Positions 1 through 8,015 of a stretch of DNA of 38,096 nt are shown here, one piece after another. The translations under genes and the position numbers were made by a program. This DNA comes from an uncultured Clostridia bacterium (GTDB lineage Bacteria; Bacillota; Clostridia; Christensenellales; UBA1242), in NCBI GenBank assembly GCA_947595235.1, contig CANQEP010000006.1, positions 1 to 38,096 of the forward strand, in the 5' to 3' direction. The notes under the pieces were generated by a model, which was not told the origin of the DNA, ran no database searches, and saw only the letters and a list, made by a program, of their open reading frames with translations. Every line of letters begins with the position of its first letter. Position 1 is the first letter of the stretch.

Positions 1-100
1 TAAAGGAACTACAAAAGTTAGCACAAAGCAAAGAAAATAGTTCTTATAGTTCGTATAAAACGGAAAAGTTTCCGCCACGTCTAGGGCACAGCCCTCAAAT

Positions 101-141
101 CAAAAAAAGAAAGTCGGGAATACTTCCCGATTTTCTTTTTT
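101..141. terminator. Bidirectional intrinsic terminator
   Basis: An A-rich arm and TCGGGAA pair with TTCCCGA and a T-rich arm, with a 3-nt loop. Runs of A and T on both sides let it work in either direction. It probably ends the gene that enters from the left edge. Confidence 0.6.
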
Positions 142-306
142 CTCACCTCGGAGTGCCCTTGCCTGCTTCAACTCTGGGACAACGAAATATGTGACGCTCG
201 AACCCTCAAAGAAGGCAAATTTGGGTTCTTGCTATTCCGTCACTACGCTCCTTACGAATCCCTAAGCCTCCGCCACAAACACAATATGTAGTGTTTGAAT
301 TGAGTG

Positions 307-336
307 AATACCACAATTTATTGTGGTATTTCTTAT
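307..336 (+). terminator. Intrinsic terminator hairpin
   Basis: A perfect 10-bp stem (AATACCACAA / TTGTGGTATT) with a 4-nt loop is followed by a T-rich tract. The gene it serves is not visible. Confidence 0.5.
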
Positions 337-433
337 TGGTTTTTAAAAAAATTTTAAAAGTGAGTAATTTTTGAGTAATTTTTGCATCTCTTCTCTCCCG
401 TTCTTAAAATATTTCTCATGACTTTTCAAAAAC

Positions 434-462
434 TTGATTTCTTTTTTGCATAATATTATAAT
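434..462 (+). promoter_or_regulatory. Sigma-A promoter of the 485 gene
   Basis: The -35 box TTGATT (434-439) and a perfect -10 box TATAAT (457-462) are separated by 17 nt. A strong AGGAGG (474-479) then precedes the ATG at 485. Confidence 0.75.
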
Positions 463-484
463 GGAACTAGTTTAGGAGGATATT

Positions 485-1456
485 ATGCACGGTCCAAGTC
501 ATGGTGGTGGTTCAAGTTTTGGCGGCGGCGGGTCTGGTGGAGGCTTCTCAAGTGGCGCGTCGTTTAATGCGTCAAGTGGAGGCGGAGGATTTCACGGGCC
601 AAGAACATTCTTTTTCTTTGGTCGCCCTCTTGTTTTCACAAATGGGCTCTTTTCGGGACTAATATTTCTTGCGGTTGCCATCTTCCTTGCGGGATTTTTC
701 CTTGTGACTTGCTCAATAGGGCTTATTAACAACACCAGAACCGTTAAGAATATGGAAGAAGACTCAATCGAGTGGGTTCAACTTATCGCCAAGGCAAAGG
801 CGGGAGTTGACGGCTACTATCTTCACACCGTCGACGACCTTCACTTCACTGCAAGCAGTGGCGTTTTTATTGACAACTGGGACTACTACGGCTACTCTTC
901 ATATAACGATGACACCGAGGATTGGGTCGTTGCAAACTATATGTGCACCAACGACGACACTGAATACTTCCAACTCTACTTCATCTTCACCGATGAGCGC
1001 GACGAAGAGATATACGGCCTCACTTATGGGCAGTACAAAACCAATCAAATAATGCACCTTGAGAGCGTCACATTCGCATACGGCGATATTGACGGCGAAC
1101 TTTGGGCGATAAATGCCGACTACGACCTTGAAAAGTGCGGCGACTACCTCGATGCAAAGGACGCTTGCAAAAGCGAAAAAATTGCTATAACCATTTCAGC
1201 GGTTGTGGTTGCAGTTTTAATAGGTGCGGTTGCCCTCATAATTGTTTCTGCAGTTAAACGCGCTCGCAAGAACGAGAGTTTGAAAGAGGCAGAGGCGCAA
1301 GCAGAAATTGAAAAAACAAAGGCAGAGACCGACCTTACAAAGGCAGAACTCAAAAAGAAAAATCGAGTTTGCGCATATTGTGGCGGAGCAATCCCCGACG
1401 ATGCGACCTTCTGTCCGGGGTGTGGCGCAAGACAGATTAAAGACAACGAAAAATAG
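485..1456 (+). CDS. Gly-rich membrane protein with C-terminal zinc ribbon
   Basis: The product is 323 residues. Its first 40 residues are almost only Gly, Ser, Phe and His, a low-complexity segment. A hydrophobic helix follows at about residues 55-80. A soluble, acidic, Tyr-rich region of about 155 residues comes next, probably outside the membrane. A second helix lies at about 236-260, followed by a charged coiled-coil-like stretch rich in Lys, Ala and Glu. The protein ends in a zinc ribbon with the cysteine pairs CAYC and CPGC. The start is fixed by AGGAGG five bases before ATG and a consensus promoter. It is monocistronic and followed at once by a terminator. The architecture matches the loosely defined zinc-ribbon membrane proteins of Firmicutes, whose function is unknown to me. 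A role in sensing or binding at the membrane would be a guess. Confidence 0.8.
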   Translation: MHGPSHGGGSSFGGGGSGGGFSSGASFNASSGGGGFHGPRTFFFFGRPLVFTNGLFSGLIFLAVAIFLAGFFLVTCSIGLINNTRTVKNMEEDSIEWVQLIAKAKAGVDGYYLHTVDDLHFTASSGVFIDNWDYYGYSSYNDDTEDWVVANYMCTNDDTEYFQLYFIFTDERDEEIYGLTYGQYKTNQIMHLESVTFAYGDIDGELWAINADYDLEKCGDYLDAKDACKSEKIAITISAVVVAVLIGAVALIIVSAVKRARKNESLKEAEAQAEIEKTKAETDLTKAELKKKNRVCAYCGGAIPDDATFCPGCGARQIKDNEK

Positions 1457-1476
1457 GCATCGCGCCTATTTTTTTT
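1451..1476. terminator. Bidirectional terminator between convergent genes
   Basis: The stem AAATAGGC / GCCTATTT with a 5-nt loop is followed by a T tract. It overlaps the stop codons of both the 485 gene and the minus-strand gene that ends at 1475. Confidence 0.7.
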
Positions 1477-2092
1477 ACTCCTTTATTCTGAACTTTGTTT
1501 CAAGAAGGCTGACCTGCGAGTCTCTCAAAAAGTACGCTTCTTCCTTGATAATTCTGTACTCTTTTTTCTCAAGGTCAAGCGCCTTTAAAAGGTCTTTCAC
1601 AAAGTGCAAAACATCAAAATTCTCGTCTTTTGCAAGAAAAAGTACGCAATCTTGCGCCACTTCATGGGTCAAAATGCGTTTTTTCGTTTGCTCGTCAAGA
1701 CCCTTGAAAAAGTCTTCCACCTCTCTTTTTTTCTCGTCAAGGTCAGTTTCAACAAGTTTGTATTGCGAGAGAGTTTCCTCTTCAAATGGGTTTGTTTCTT
1801 CCAAATTTTTGCTGAACAGTTTTTTCAGTGTAAGCCACTTTGGCATATTGTTTTCTAGCGCGTCTTTCACCTCACGCCCCGAAAGTGAAGTCTTGAAGGC
1901 AACAAATTCGCACATGCTCTCCACCCCAAGGTCTGTCTTTTTTGCAAAAAACAAAAGTTCTTTGGGGTTTTTGCCCGTGGTCTTTTCGACTTTCACTCCA
2001 GAAATTGCAAGAAGTCTGCGCCAAATTTTTTTCATGGCGTCAAAAGAGATGAACATCCCCTCTTCGCTCACCTTATACTCAACTATGACCAT
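1475..2092 (-). CDS. DUF2344 radical-SAM-linked protein
   Basis: The product is 205 residues and resembles the DUF2344 (TIGR03936, 'radical SAM-linked') family. That family is always found next to, or fused with, a TIGR03960-type radical SAM protein, exactly as here. The sequence begins VIVEYKVSEEGMFISF, typical of the family's N-terminal strand carrying an SxxGxxxF-like pattern. I place the start at ATG 2092, which follows a G-rich Shine-Dalgarno (GGGGG) about 8 nt upstream. A longer reading from 2125 would add 11 unconserved residues. It overlaps the upstream radical SAM gene by 14 nt, so the two are translationally coupled. The pair is suspected to act in RNA or ribosome modification, but the substrate is not established. 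Confidence 0.8.
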   Translation of the reverse strand: MVIVEYKVSEEGMFISFDAMKKIWRRLLAISGVKVEKTTGKNPKELLFFAKKTDLGVESMCEFVAFKTSLSGREVKDALENNMPKWLTLKKLFSKNLEETNPFEEETLSQYKLVETDLDEKKREVEDFFKGLDEQTKKRILTHEVAQDCVLFLAKDENFDVLHFVKDLLKALDLEKKEYRIIKEEAYFLRDSQVSLLETKFRIKE

Positions 2093-3872
2093 ACTTACAT
2101 CCCCCCTGCAGCCCGCACCTCGCACAATCGTGAAGGCAAGACGCCGTTGTTTCGCCCGCCATGGCCTTTTTTAGTTCACCAAGAAAGAAAGATTTTGTTA
2201 TGCCAACATCAACAAGGTCCCACGGCAAAATTTCTTTGGTGTCGCGCTTGCCAGTGAACAAACCTATGTCAAGTCCAGTTATTTTGAACGCGTCGTCATA
2301 CGCCTCAAAGTTGAAGTGCTTTGGGTCATTAAAAATCGCACCGCGCTTGTAGGCAACCATGATGAAGGTGTTTAGCCTTCTGTCCCCTCGCGACAAAACC
2401 GCCTCAATTTCTGCAATTTTGGGGTCGTCATGTATGTATTTTGCGTCAATTTTGCCAAGCGCAGTCTCCAAAAACGTCTGGCGCTTTTCTATTTCTTTTT
2501 TTCCAGCAAACGAGCAAAATTCAAACGGAGTGAATGGCTTTGGAACAAAAGTCGTTGTTTTGACGGTCAACGAAAGAGGCTTGTTGCCTTGATGATATGT
2601 CGCATAAAGTTCCTTCGTTTTTTTTGCAATGCTTACAATATTTGCAAGGTCTTCGGCGTTCTCAAACGGCAAACCTATTAAAAAATCAAGTTCAAACGAG
2701 GTGTAACCATTAAAAATTGCGTTTTTTAATGTGCTTTCAATGTCACTGTCACTAATGGACTTGTTGATGATGTTCCTAAGTCTCTGCGTGCCCGCCTCAA
2801 TGTTGAGAGTGATCGTCTCGCTCTTTTTCAGCATTTTTGCATCGCCATCCATGGTGTTCTCGCGAAGGTTGTCAACGCTCCAAGTGGCGCCCATCTTTTC
2901 GCAAAGCGGGTCAATGAACCCAACAAGATTGTTCATCTTTGAATACGCCCTCGACTCCAAAGCCCAGAGCCTAAGGTGGTCGAAGCCCGAGCCAACAAGT
3001 TGGCTTGTTGCTTGGTTCACAAGCGTTTGCACCCTTCTTTCACGCATTGGGCGATAAACATATCCCTCTTGACAAAATCTGCAACCTTGGTCGCAACCGC
3101 GCATCATCTCAACGAACGCGCTCTCGCCCTTGATATTCTCGTTTGGAATTATAAGTTTCGTTGGAAAATATGCTCGGTCAAGGTCACGAAGAACTTGCCT
3201 TTTCACGGTCTTACCTTTAAGGCGACTGATTTTTCCGTTTTTGTCGAACTCAACCGAGACCAGCGAAGGGACATACACCCCCTCAACGCTCGAAAGGGCG
3301 CGCAAGATGTCGGGCTTTTTTAGGCTGGAGAGTTTGCACTTCATGACCGTGTCAATAACCTTTATTGTTGTGTCCTCAAAGTCGCCAATAATGAAAAAGT
3401 CCAAAATTTCGGCAAGAGGTTCGGGATTGAATGCGGGGTCGCCAAAGCCATAGACAAGAGGGAACTCCTCTTTTCTGAACTTGGACTCATATGGAAGGTC
3501 GGCAAGTTCAAGCATATACAAAATGGTTGTGTAGTTAAGTTCGCTTCTTAGTGGCACCCCCAAGATGTCAAACTTTGAAAGGGGCGTCTTTGTTTCAAGT
3601 GAAAAGAGTGGATATCGCTCTTTTTTTAGTTCTTTTGCCATGTCAAAATATGGAGCAAAACAGCGCTCGCAACTATACCCCTTTCTGTCGTTCAAAAGGT
3701 GATAAGGGATGATAACTTCGCGCCTTGCCATGCCCTCTTCATAAAGCCCGGGATAGCAAAGGCAGTAGCGAACGCGCATCTCGGTGTTGACAGCGTACAT
3801 GTTAACTTCGCCCCCAACATATCTTGACGGCTTTTCAACATTTCTTAAAATTTTTAAAAGAGTTTTATCCAT
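2079..3872 (-). CDS. TIGR03960-family radical SAM protein
   Basis: The product is 597 residues. An N-terminal cobalamin-binding-like domain of about 210 residues is followed by a radical SAM core carrying the cluster motif CDQGCRFC (CxxxCxxC) at about residues 260-268. The core contains the expected downstream elements: the glycine-rich LIGLPFE segment and the IEAGTQRLRNIINK region. The C-terminus carries a CLHDCARCGLQGGCKYG cysteine cluster that may bind another metal centre. The N-terminal motif KPSRYVGGEVN confirms that the annotated ATG is right. A promoter sits only a few bases upstream and no ribosome binding site is visible. It is the first gene of a two-gene operon with the DUF2344 protein. 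It is distantly related to YgiQ/MiaB-like enzymes; the substrate is unknown. Confidence 0.85.
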   Translation of the reverse strand: MDKTLLKILRNVEKPSRYVGGEVNMYAVNTEMRVRYCLCYPGLYEEGMARREVIIPYHLLNDRKGYSCERCFAPYFDMAKELKKERYPLFSLETKTPLSKFDILGVPLRSELNYTTILYMLELADLPYESKFRKEEFPLVYGFGDPAFNPEPLAEILDFFIIGDFEDTTIKVIDTVMKCKLSSLKKPDILRALSSVEGVYVPSLVSVEFDKNGKISRLKGKTVKRQVLRDLDRAYFPTKLIIPNENIKGESAFVEMMRGCDQGCRFCQEGYVYRPMRERRVQTLVNQATSQLVGSGFDHLRLWALESRAYSKMNNLVGFIDPLCEKMGATWSVDNLRENTMDGDAKMLKKSETITLNIEAGTQRLRNIINKSISDSDIESTLKNAIFNGYTSFELDFLIGLPFENAEDLANIVSIAKKTKELYATYHQGNKPLSLTVKTTTFVPKPFTPFEFCSFAGKKEIEKRQTFLETALGKIDAKYIHDDPKIAEIEAVLSRGDRRLNTFIMVAYKRGAIFNDPKHFNFEAYDDAFKITGLDIGLFTGKRDTKEILPWDLVDVGITKSFFLGELKKAMAGETTASCLHDCARCGLQGGCKYGHS

Positions 3873-3885
3873 AAAAAACTATTCT

Positions 3886-3914
3886 AATATACTATTTATA
3901 TTAAAAAAAGTCAA
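3886..3914 (-). promoter_or_regulatory. Promoter of the radical SAM operon, very short leader
   Basis: Read on the minus strand, TTGACT (3914-3909), a 17-nt gap and TATATT (3891-3886) form a near-consensus promoter. The predicted transcription start lies only about 7 nt before the ATG at 3872, and no Shine-Dalgarno is seen. Confidence 0.65.
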
Positions 3915-3942
3915 TAGCGGTCACAAAACCGCCTTGATTTTT
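3904..3942. terminator. Terminator hairpin behind the 4059 gene
   Basis: GCGGT pairs with ACCGC around a CACAAA loop. T tracts lie on both sides, reached after a few bases. It would end the minus-strand operon that finishes at 4059, and it overlaps the -35 box of the next promoter. Confidence 0.45.
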
Positions 3943-4058
3943 TCTTATGTCACTTGTTTTTTTGCGCCAACTTTCTTAGCCTATTTTTGACATTTTTTCA
4001 ATTTTGAATTTTTATTTGTAAAAAACATATCAAATTGGATAATATTTTACATTTAAAA

Positions 4059-4619
4059 TCAATAATCTGTACGAAGTTCGAATATTGCAACATGACCGCC
4101 CTTTGTTCCAACAAGCCCGTCAAAGCACGCAAATTCAACAATGACGTCAAAAAGTTCCTTTTCATAGATATAGTCAAGAACATATGAAAGACCCGATATT
4201 CTGTCTAGCCTTTTGTCTGATGCGTCGCACGAGAATTGGTAGTCGGGTCTAAGTGCCCCGTCTCTTGCCGAAAACGACGGATTTTTTGACACTGCAAGAA
4301 CAACATCTCCATTGGTTCTCACCAAAATTTCACCTGTTAGAAGTTGTTTTGCGGGAAGTGATGCCGTGTTGACATTTATTGTGAACATTCTCTGCCCCTT
4401 AACATAGTCCAAAATGTCCTCTCTTTTGACGTTGAGGTTGAAGAGTTTTGAGCCCTTTTTCTCGCGGTCGCGAACGGCGTAACTCTTTGCGGGATACTTT
4501 TTCAAAAAGTTGTTGATTTTCTTTTCGTCAAATTCTTCAACAAGAACTTCGGGGAGTTTGTTGAGAGCCAACTTCTCAATCAACTGATAACTTTCAAGTT
4601 TGTTAGAAATCTTAAACAT
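4059..4619 (-). CDS. Hypothetical protein, third gene of redox operon
   Basis: The product is 186 residues and I do not recognise the family. No signal peptide or membrane helix is visible. The N-terminal half is rich in Lys and Leu. The middle holds a beta-rich stretch (GEILVRTNGDVVLAVSKNPSFSARDG), and the C-terminus ends in KGGHVAIFELRTDY. The start follows GGAG about 7 nt upstream and overlaps the end of the hydrolase gene by 8 nt, so it is co-translated with it. Position in the operon suggests joint expression with the hydrolase and the reductase but says nothing certain about function. Confidence 0.65.
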   Translation of the reverse strand: MFKISNKLESYQLIEKLALNKLPEVLVEEFDEKKINNFLKKYPAKSYAVRDREKKGSKLFNLNVKREDILDYVKGQRMFTINVNTASLPAKQLLTGEILVRTNGDVVLAVSKNPSFSARDGALRPDYQFSCDASDKRLDRISGLSYVLDYIYEKELFDVIVEFACFDGLVGTKGGHVAIFELRTDY

Positions 4620-5598
4620 TGCTTTTCTCCATGTGTGAATTTATAAAATCAATGACCGTTTTGAAATATAAATCGGGATTGTGGGTCGCGCTGTATGCGT
4701 GGTTTGCACCCTCAACAACGAGTTTTTGCTTTTCAATATTGTCATTTGCATTATATAGTTCGTCAAGCATATAAAATGGCACAAAGTTGTCGGCAGTTCC
4801 GTGAATGAAGAGCATTGGCTTTGTTGCCTTTTTGAGTTGAGACAAAGGGTCAATGTCATCAAGCGGAACCCCAAGCCTAACCTTGCTTATGAGGTTGGAT
4901 GAATTAAGAATAACATTAACTGCAGGAAGTTTCAAAACATTTTTTGCAACGTGCTCAAATTCTTTATAGGCATTGGTGAAACCGCAATCTTCAACAAAGC
5001 AAACAACATTGTCTTTTGTCTTTTCACCGCTAACGCTAATGACCGTCGATGCGCCCATGCTAATGCCATGCAGAGCGATGAGCGACGCACTGTCCCTTTC
5101 TAATAAAAAGTCAATCCAGCCGAGAATGTCCAGCCTGTCAAAGTAGCCCATGCCAATGTATTTTCCCTCGCTTTTTCCGTGGCCTTTAAGGTCGGGCAAA
5201 AGCACGTTATACCCCGCCTCATAAAACTTTTTTGCATAAAAACTCATCTCGGTGGACTTGCCACGATAACCATGAATACTAATAATATAGCGATTAGTCT
5301 TGACCTTGTTCATGATAAGAGTCGCCTTGAGGTTATAGCCCCCGCTTGTTATGGTCTCTTCGCTCTTGTCAATATTTTCTAGCCACTCGTCCTCGGTGTG
5401 AGGGATTGGCATATCGGGTGCCATGTTTTGCGGAGCATTTGTCACTGCCGCAAAAGTCGCGTCTAGTGCATACTCAAAAAACACGCTCCCAATAATTGAG
5501 TAAAAAACAAGAAAAAGCATAGTAAAACAAGCCAGAACGCCAAACGCGATAGTGCCAAAAATGTCTAGACGCTTTAATACTTTTTCTTTCTTACTCAT
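4612..5598 (-). CDS. Membrane-anchored alpha/beta hydrolase
   Basis: The product is 328 residues. One hydrophobic helix near residues 17-42 anchors it, with the hydrolase domain predicted outside. The fold is shown by HGYRGKS (oxyanion region), the nucleophile elbow GISMGAS with Ser180, the acid in HGTADNFVP (Asp270) and the histidine in GANHAYS (His300). This triad order is that of the BAAT/dienelactone-hydrolase-like serine hydrolases; esterase or peptidase activity is possible. I chose ATG 5598, preceded by GGAAG, rather than the longer reading from 5658, because it overlaps the reductase stop by only 8 nt as in its neighbours. Confidence 0.8.
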   Translation of the reverse strand: MSKKEKVLKRLDIFGTIAFGVLACFTMLFLVFYSIIGSVFFEYALDATFAAVTNAPQNMAPDMPIPHTEDEWLENIDKSEETITSGGYNLKATLIMNKVKTNRYIISIHGYRGKSTEMSFYAKKFYEAGYNVLLPDLKGHGKSEGKYIGMGYFDRLDILGWIDFLLERDSASLIALHGISMGASTVISVSGEKTKDNVVCFVEDCGFTNAYKEFEHVAKNVLKLPAVNVILNSSNLISKVRLGVPLDDIDPLSQLKKATKPMLFIHGTADNFVPFYMLDELYNANDNIEKQKLVVEGANHAYSATHNPDLYFKTVIDFINSHMEKSNV

Positions 5599-6469
5599 CT
5601 TCTTCCAACATCTTGCAATATCTAACTGCCTCAATGCCCGCTTGCGCGCCGTCTCCAACCGCCTTGCTGACTTGCCTTAGCCCTTTTATGCAGTCACCCG
5701 CTGCAAAAACTCCCGCAACATTTGTCATAAAGTTCTTATCAACATCAATGCAGTCAGAATTACAAAGAATGCCAAGTTGTTTTGCGATCTCAAAACTTGA
5801 AAGTGTGCCAAGTGCAACAAACACGCCGTCAACATTAACGCTAGTTTTGTCGTCAAAAACAATTCTTTCAACAAGCCCGTTGCCCTCAAATGACACTATG
5901 TTTTTTTGCAAAAGAACAATATTTTTGCTCAATTTTGCAATTTTTTCGCGCATTTTTGAGACCAAGTACACCGTTTTTGCGTTTTTTGACAACTCCTCTG
6001 CCTCTGCACGCGCAAACTGTCCGTCTCCAATAACCGCAACATCTTTCCCCGCAAAAAAGAATCCGTCACATATGGCGCAATAACTGACATTTGTTCCCTC
6101 AAATGGTTCAAGCGCATCAATGGTCTTTTTCTTGCCCGACCCAATCGCCAAAATGACTGCAGTTGAAAGGTAGTCGCCCACTGTTGTTGATATAGTATAA
6201 GTATGCTCATCAAAGTTGTTTTTTATTTGCAAAACCTCACAGCGAACGCAATCTCCCCCAAGTTTTTCAAACTGCTCAATTCCGCTCTTTAACAACTTTT
6301 CGCCCGAAATGGAGGGGATTCCATAGTAATTTTCTATGGTTTTTGCGTTTTTTAACGCTGAGTTGCCGTTATCAAAAACAACAACATTTGCTCCCGCCCT
6401 CAAAGCATAGATGCCCGCCGATATCCCCGCAGGTCCCGCTCCAAGAACAGCAATATCCACTTTTTTCAT
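5591..6469 (-). CDS. Thioredoxin-reductase-like FAD enzyme
   Basis: The product is 292 residues. The N-terminal FAD-binding GAGPAG is at about residues 10-15. The redox-active CAIC motif is Cys131-Cys134, followed by DG as in thioredoxin reductases. A second nucleotide-binding motif (GDGQFA) is present, as is the C-terminal GVFAAGDC flavin signature. The second glycine motif reads GxGxxA, a variant of the usual GGGxSA. The enzyme should pass electrons from a nicotinamide or ferredoxin donor to a thiol-disulfide partner; no thioredoxin gene lies in the window. The ATG at 6469, with AGG five bases upstream, is preferred over the in-frame GTG at 6475. It is first in an operon with the hydrolase and the unknown protein. 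Confidence 0.85.
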   Translation of the reverse strand: MKKVDIAVLGAGPAGISAGIYALRAGANVVVFDNGNSALKNAKTIENYYGIPSISGEKLLKSGIEQFEKLGGDCVRCEVLQIKNNFDEHTYTISTTVGDYLSTAVILAIGSGKKKTIDALEPFEGTNVSYCAICDGFFFAGKDVAVIGDGQFARAEAEELSKNAKTVYLVSKMREKIAKLSKNIVLLQKNIVSFEGNGLVERIVFDDKTSVNVDGVFVALGTLSSFEIAKQLGILCNSDCIDVDKNFMTNVAGVFAAGDCIKGLRQVSKAVGDGAQAGIEAVRYCKMLEEDE

Positions 6470-6544
6470 AAACACCTCATATATAATATGATACCATTTC
6501 TTGACAATTTAATAAAGGATTTTTAGGGTGTTTAACTAATTTAT

Positions 6545-6573
6545 TTGACAACTTAACTCGCAGTCTTTATTAT
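6545..6573 (+). promoter_or_regulatory. Consensus promoter of the FAD dehydrogenase operon
   Basis: A perfect -35 TTGACA (6545-6550) and TATTAT (6568-6573) are 17 nt apart. GAGGAG then lies 8 nt before the GTG start at 6594. Confidence 0.8.
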
Positions 6574-6593
6574 TTTGCTGAGGAGAAAATTTC

Positions 6594-8015
6594 GTGAAAA
6601 TCTATGACACAATAATAATTGGCGCGGGAGTTGTTGGGTGTTGTCTTGCAAGTGACCTTTCCCGAAGCCACCACAAGGTGCTTGTTCTTGACAAGGCGAA
6701 CGACGTTGCAACAGGCGCAAGCAAGGCAAACAGCGGTCTTGTTCATGCCGGCTTCGACGCAAAAGAGGGCTCACTAAAAGCCATGCTAAACGTCAAGGGC
6801 AACCGACTCTACCCCGCTATGTGCAAAAGGTTGGGCGTCCCTTTGGAAAAAACGGGAGCAATAGTTGTTGGAAGTGACAAGAGCGCGGTGGAAACTCTCT
6901 ACAGGCGCGGCCAAGCCAACGGCGTAAAGAATTTGTTTGTTCTAAGTCGCGACGAACTTTTGAAACTTGCCCCAAACCTCAGCGAAGAGGTCACCGTTGG
7001 GCTCTATGCAAAGGATGCTTATGTTGTCAGCCCTTATCTTTTGACCATATGCCTATGTGAAGAGGCAATCGTCAACGGCGCAGATGTTAGGCTCAACTTT
7101 AACATTGCAAAAATAGAGAAGCAAGGCGAAGTTTTTGCCGTTACAAATGGCAATGAAACGTTTTTTGCAAAGACCATTGTCAATTCTGCGGGCGCGGGAG
7201 TAAATGATGTCGCAAAACTTATTGGCAGTGAAACGTACGAAATAACTTACCGCCGCGGTGAGTACTATGTTCTTGATAGCACCGAAAGCGGCACAACAAA
7301 AATCACTGTCTTTCCTCTTCCAACAAAGGACGGAAAGGGCATTCTTGTTACCCCAACAATAGACAAAAATATTCTTGTTGGACCAACGAGTTACGAGAGT
7401 GACGACTCAACAATAACCACCGTTGAGGGGCTTGCCTCTGTCAAAGAAAAATCGCAAAAATTACTGACAAATGTCAATTTGAGGCGCGCAATTAGGCAAT
7501 TTGCTGGGGTGCGTTCCATTGTTGGAGACGACTTCGTTATCGAAAAGAGCAAAAAAGTTAAAGGGGTTATAACTCTTGCGGGAATATGCTCGCCCGGGCT
7601 GTCCTCTGCCCCCGCAATTTCAAGATATGTCATCAGCCTTCTTGGACTGAACTTTGACGACAAAGATGCAAAAAAGATAACGCCATACAGACTTTTCAAA
7701 AACCTTTCGACGAGCGAGAAAAACGAACTTGTGAAGAAAGACAAAAGATATGGCAAAATTGTTTGCAAATGCGAGAACATCACCGAGGGCGACATCGTCT
7801 TTGCGCTCAATCGCCCACTTAAAGTGTGCTCGGTTGACGGCATAAAGCGTAGAGTAAGAGCGGGCATGGGCAGATGTCAAGGTGGATTTTGCTCACTTCC
7901 AGTTGCGAGCCTCATTGCAAAGTACAACAAAATTCCGCTTGAAAGCGTCTTGAAAGAAAACGCAAAAAGCAACGTTTTTGCGGGCAAAATAAGAGGAGGC
8001 TCATATGAAGTTTGA
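6594..8015 (+). CDS. FAD-dependent dehydrogenase with BFD [2Fe-2S] domain (GlpA/LhgO-like)
   Basis: The product is 473 residues. The FAD motif GAGVVG lies at about residues 9-14. A DAO-type oxidoreductase domain spans roughly residues 1-360. A BFD-like [2Fe-2S] domain follows with ligands Cys391, Cys393, Cys428 and Cys433 (CKC...CQGGFC). This is the layout of the anaerobic glycerol-3-phosphate dehydrogenase/L-2-hydroxyglutarate oxidase-like proteins that head three-gene operons in Firmicutes, Fusobacteria and spirochaetes. It starts with GTG after a good GAGGAG. It overlaps the next gene by 11 nt. The substrate may be glycerol-3-phosphate or a 2-hydroxy acid; no glycerol kinase or facilitator is adjacent to decide. 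Confidence 0.85.
   Translation: MKIYDTIIIGAGVVGCCLASDLSRSHHKVLVLDKANDVATGASKANSGLVHAGFDAKEGSLKAMLNVKGNRLYPAMCKRLGVPLEKTGAIVVGSDKSAVETLYRRGQANGVKNLFVLSRDELLKLAPNLSEEVTVGLYAKDAYVVSPYLLTICLCEEAIVNGADVRLNFNIAKIEKQGEVFAVTNGNETFFAKTIVNSAGAGVNDVAKLIGSETYEITYRRGEYYVLDSTESGTTKITVFPLPTKDGKGILVTPTIDKNILVGPTSYESDDSTITTVEGLASVKEKSQKLLTNVNLRRAIRQFAGVRSIVGDDFVIEKSKKVKGVITLAGICSPGLSSAPAISRYVISLLGLNFDDKDAKKITPYRLFKNLSTSEKNELVKKDKRYGKIVCKCENITEGDIVFALNRPLKVCSVDGIKRRVRAGMGRCQGGFCSLPVASLIAKYNKIPLESVLKENAKSNVFAGKIRGGSYEV

Larger units (their letters stand above)
1..484. other. Gene-poor left edge with terminators and a stem-loop
   Basis: No convincing gene is visible here. One forward frame is open from base 3 to about 193, but it reads straight through a strong terminator hairpin and does not resemble a known protein. 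Another frame ends at a TAG at 38-40 and could be the tail of a gene lying mostly outside the window. Bases 191-241 contain a nested inverted repeat: GTGACG pairs with CGTCAC, and inside it GAACCC pairs with GGGTTC. It does not fold as a tRNA. The promoter of the next gene occupies the right end. Confidence 0.4.

Noticed and set aside
176..250. A tRNA or tmRNA end suggested by GGGTTCGAG on the minus strand
   Set aside because: The flanking bases cannot form a T-arm or acceptor stem.
1308..2174. A 288-residue plus-strand frame
   Set aside because: It crosses the end of one gene and runs antisense to the DUF2344 gene; the composition is that of a shadow frame, and both true genes have family matches and ribosome binding sites.
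6483..6510. Promoter of the thioredoxin-reductase-like operon
   Set aside because: TATTAT is present 13 nt before the ATG, but no acceptable -35 box lies 16-18 nt upstream, so it was not listed.
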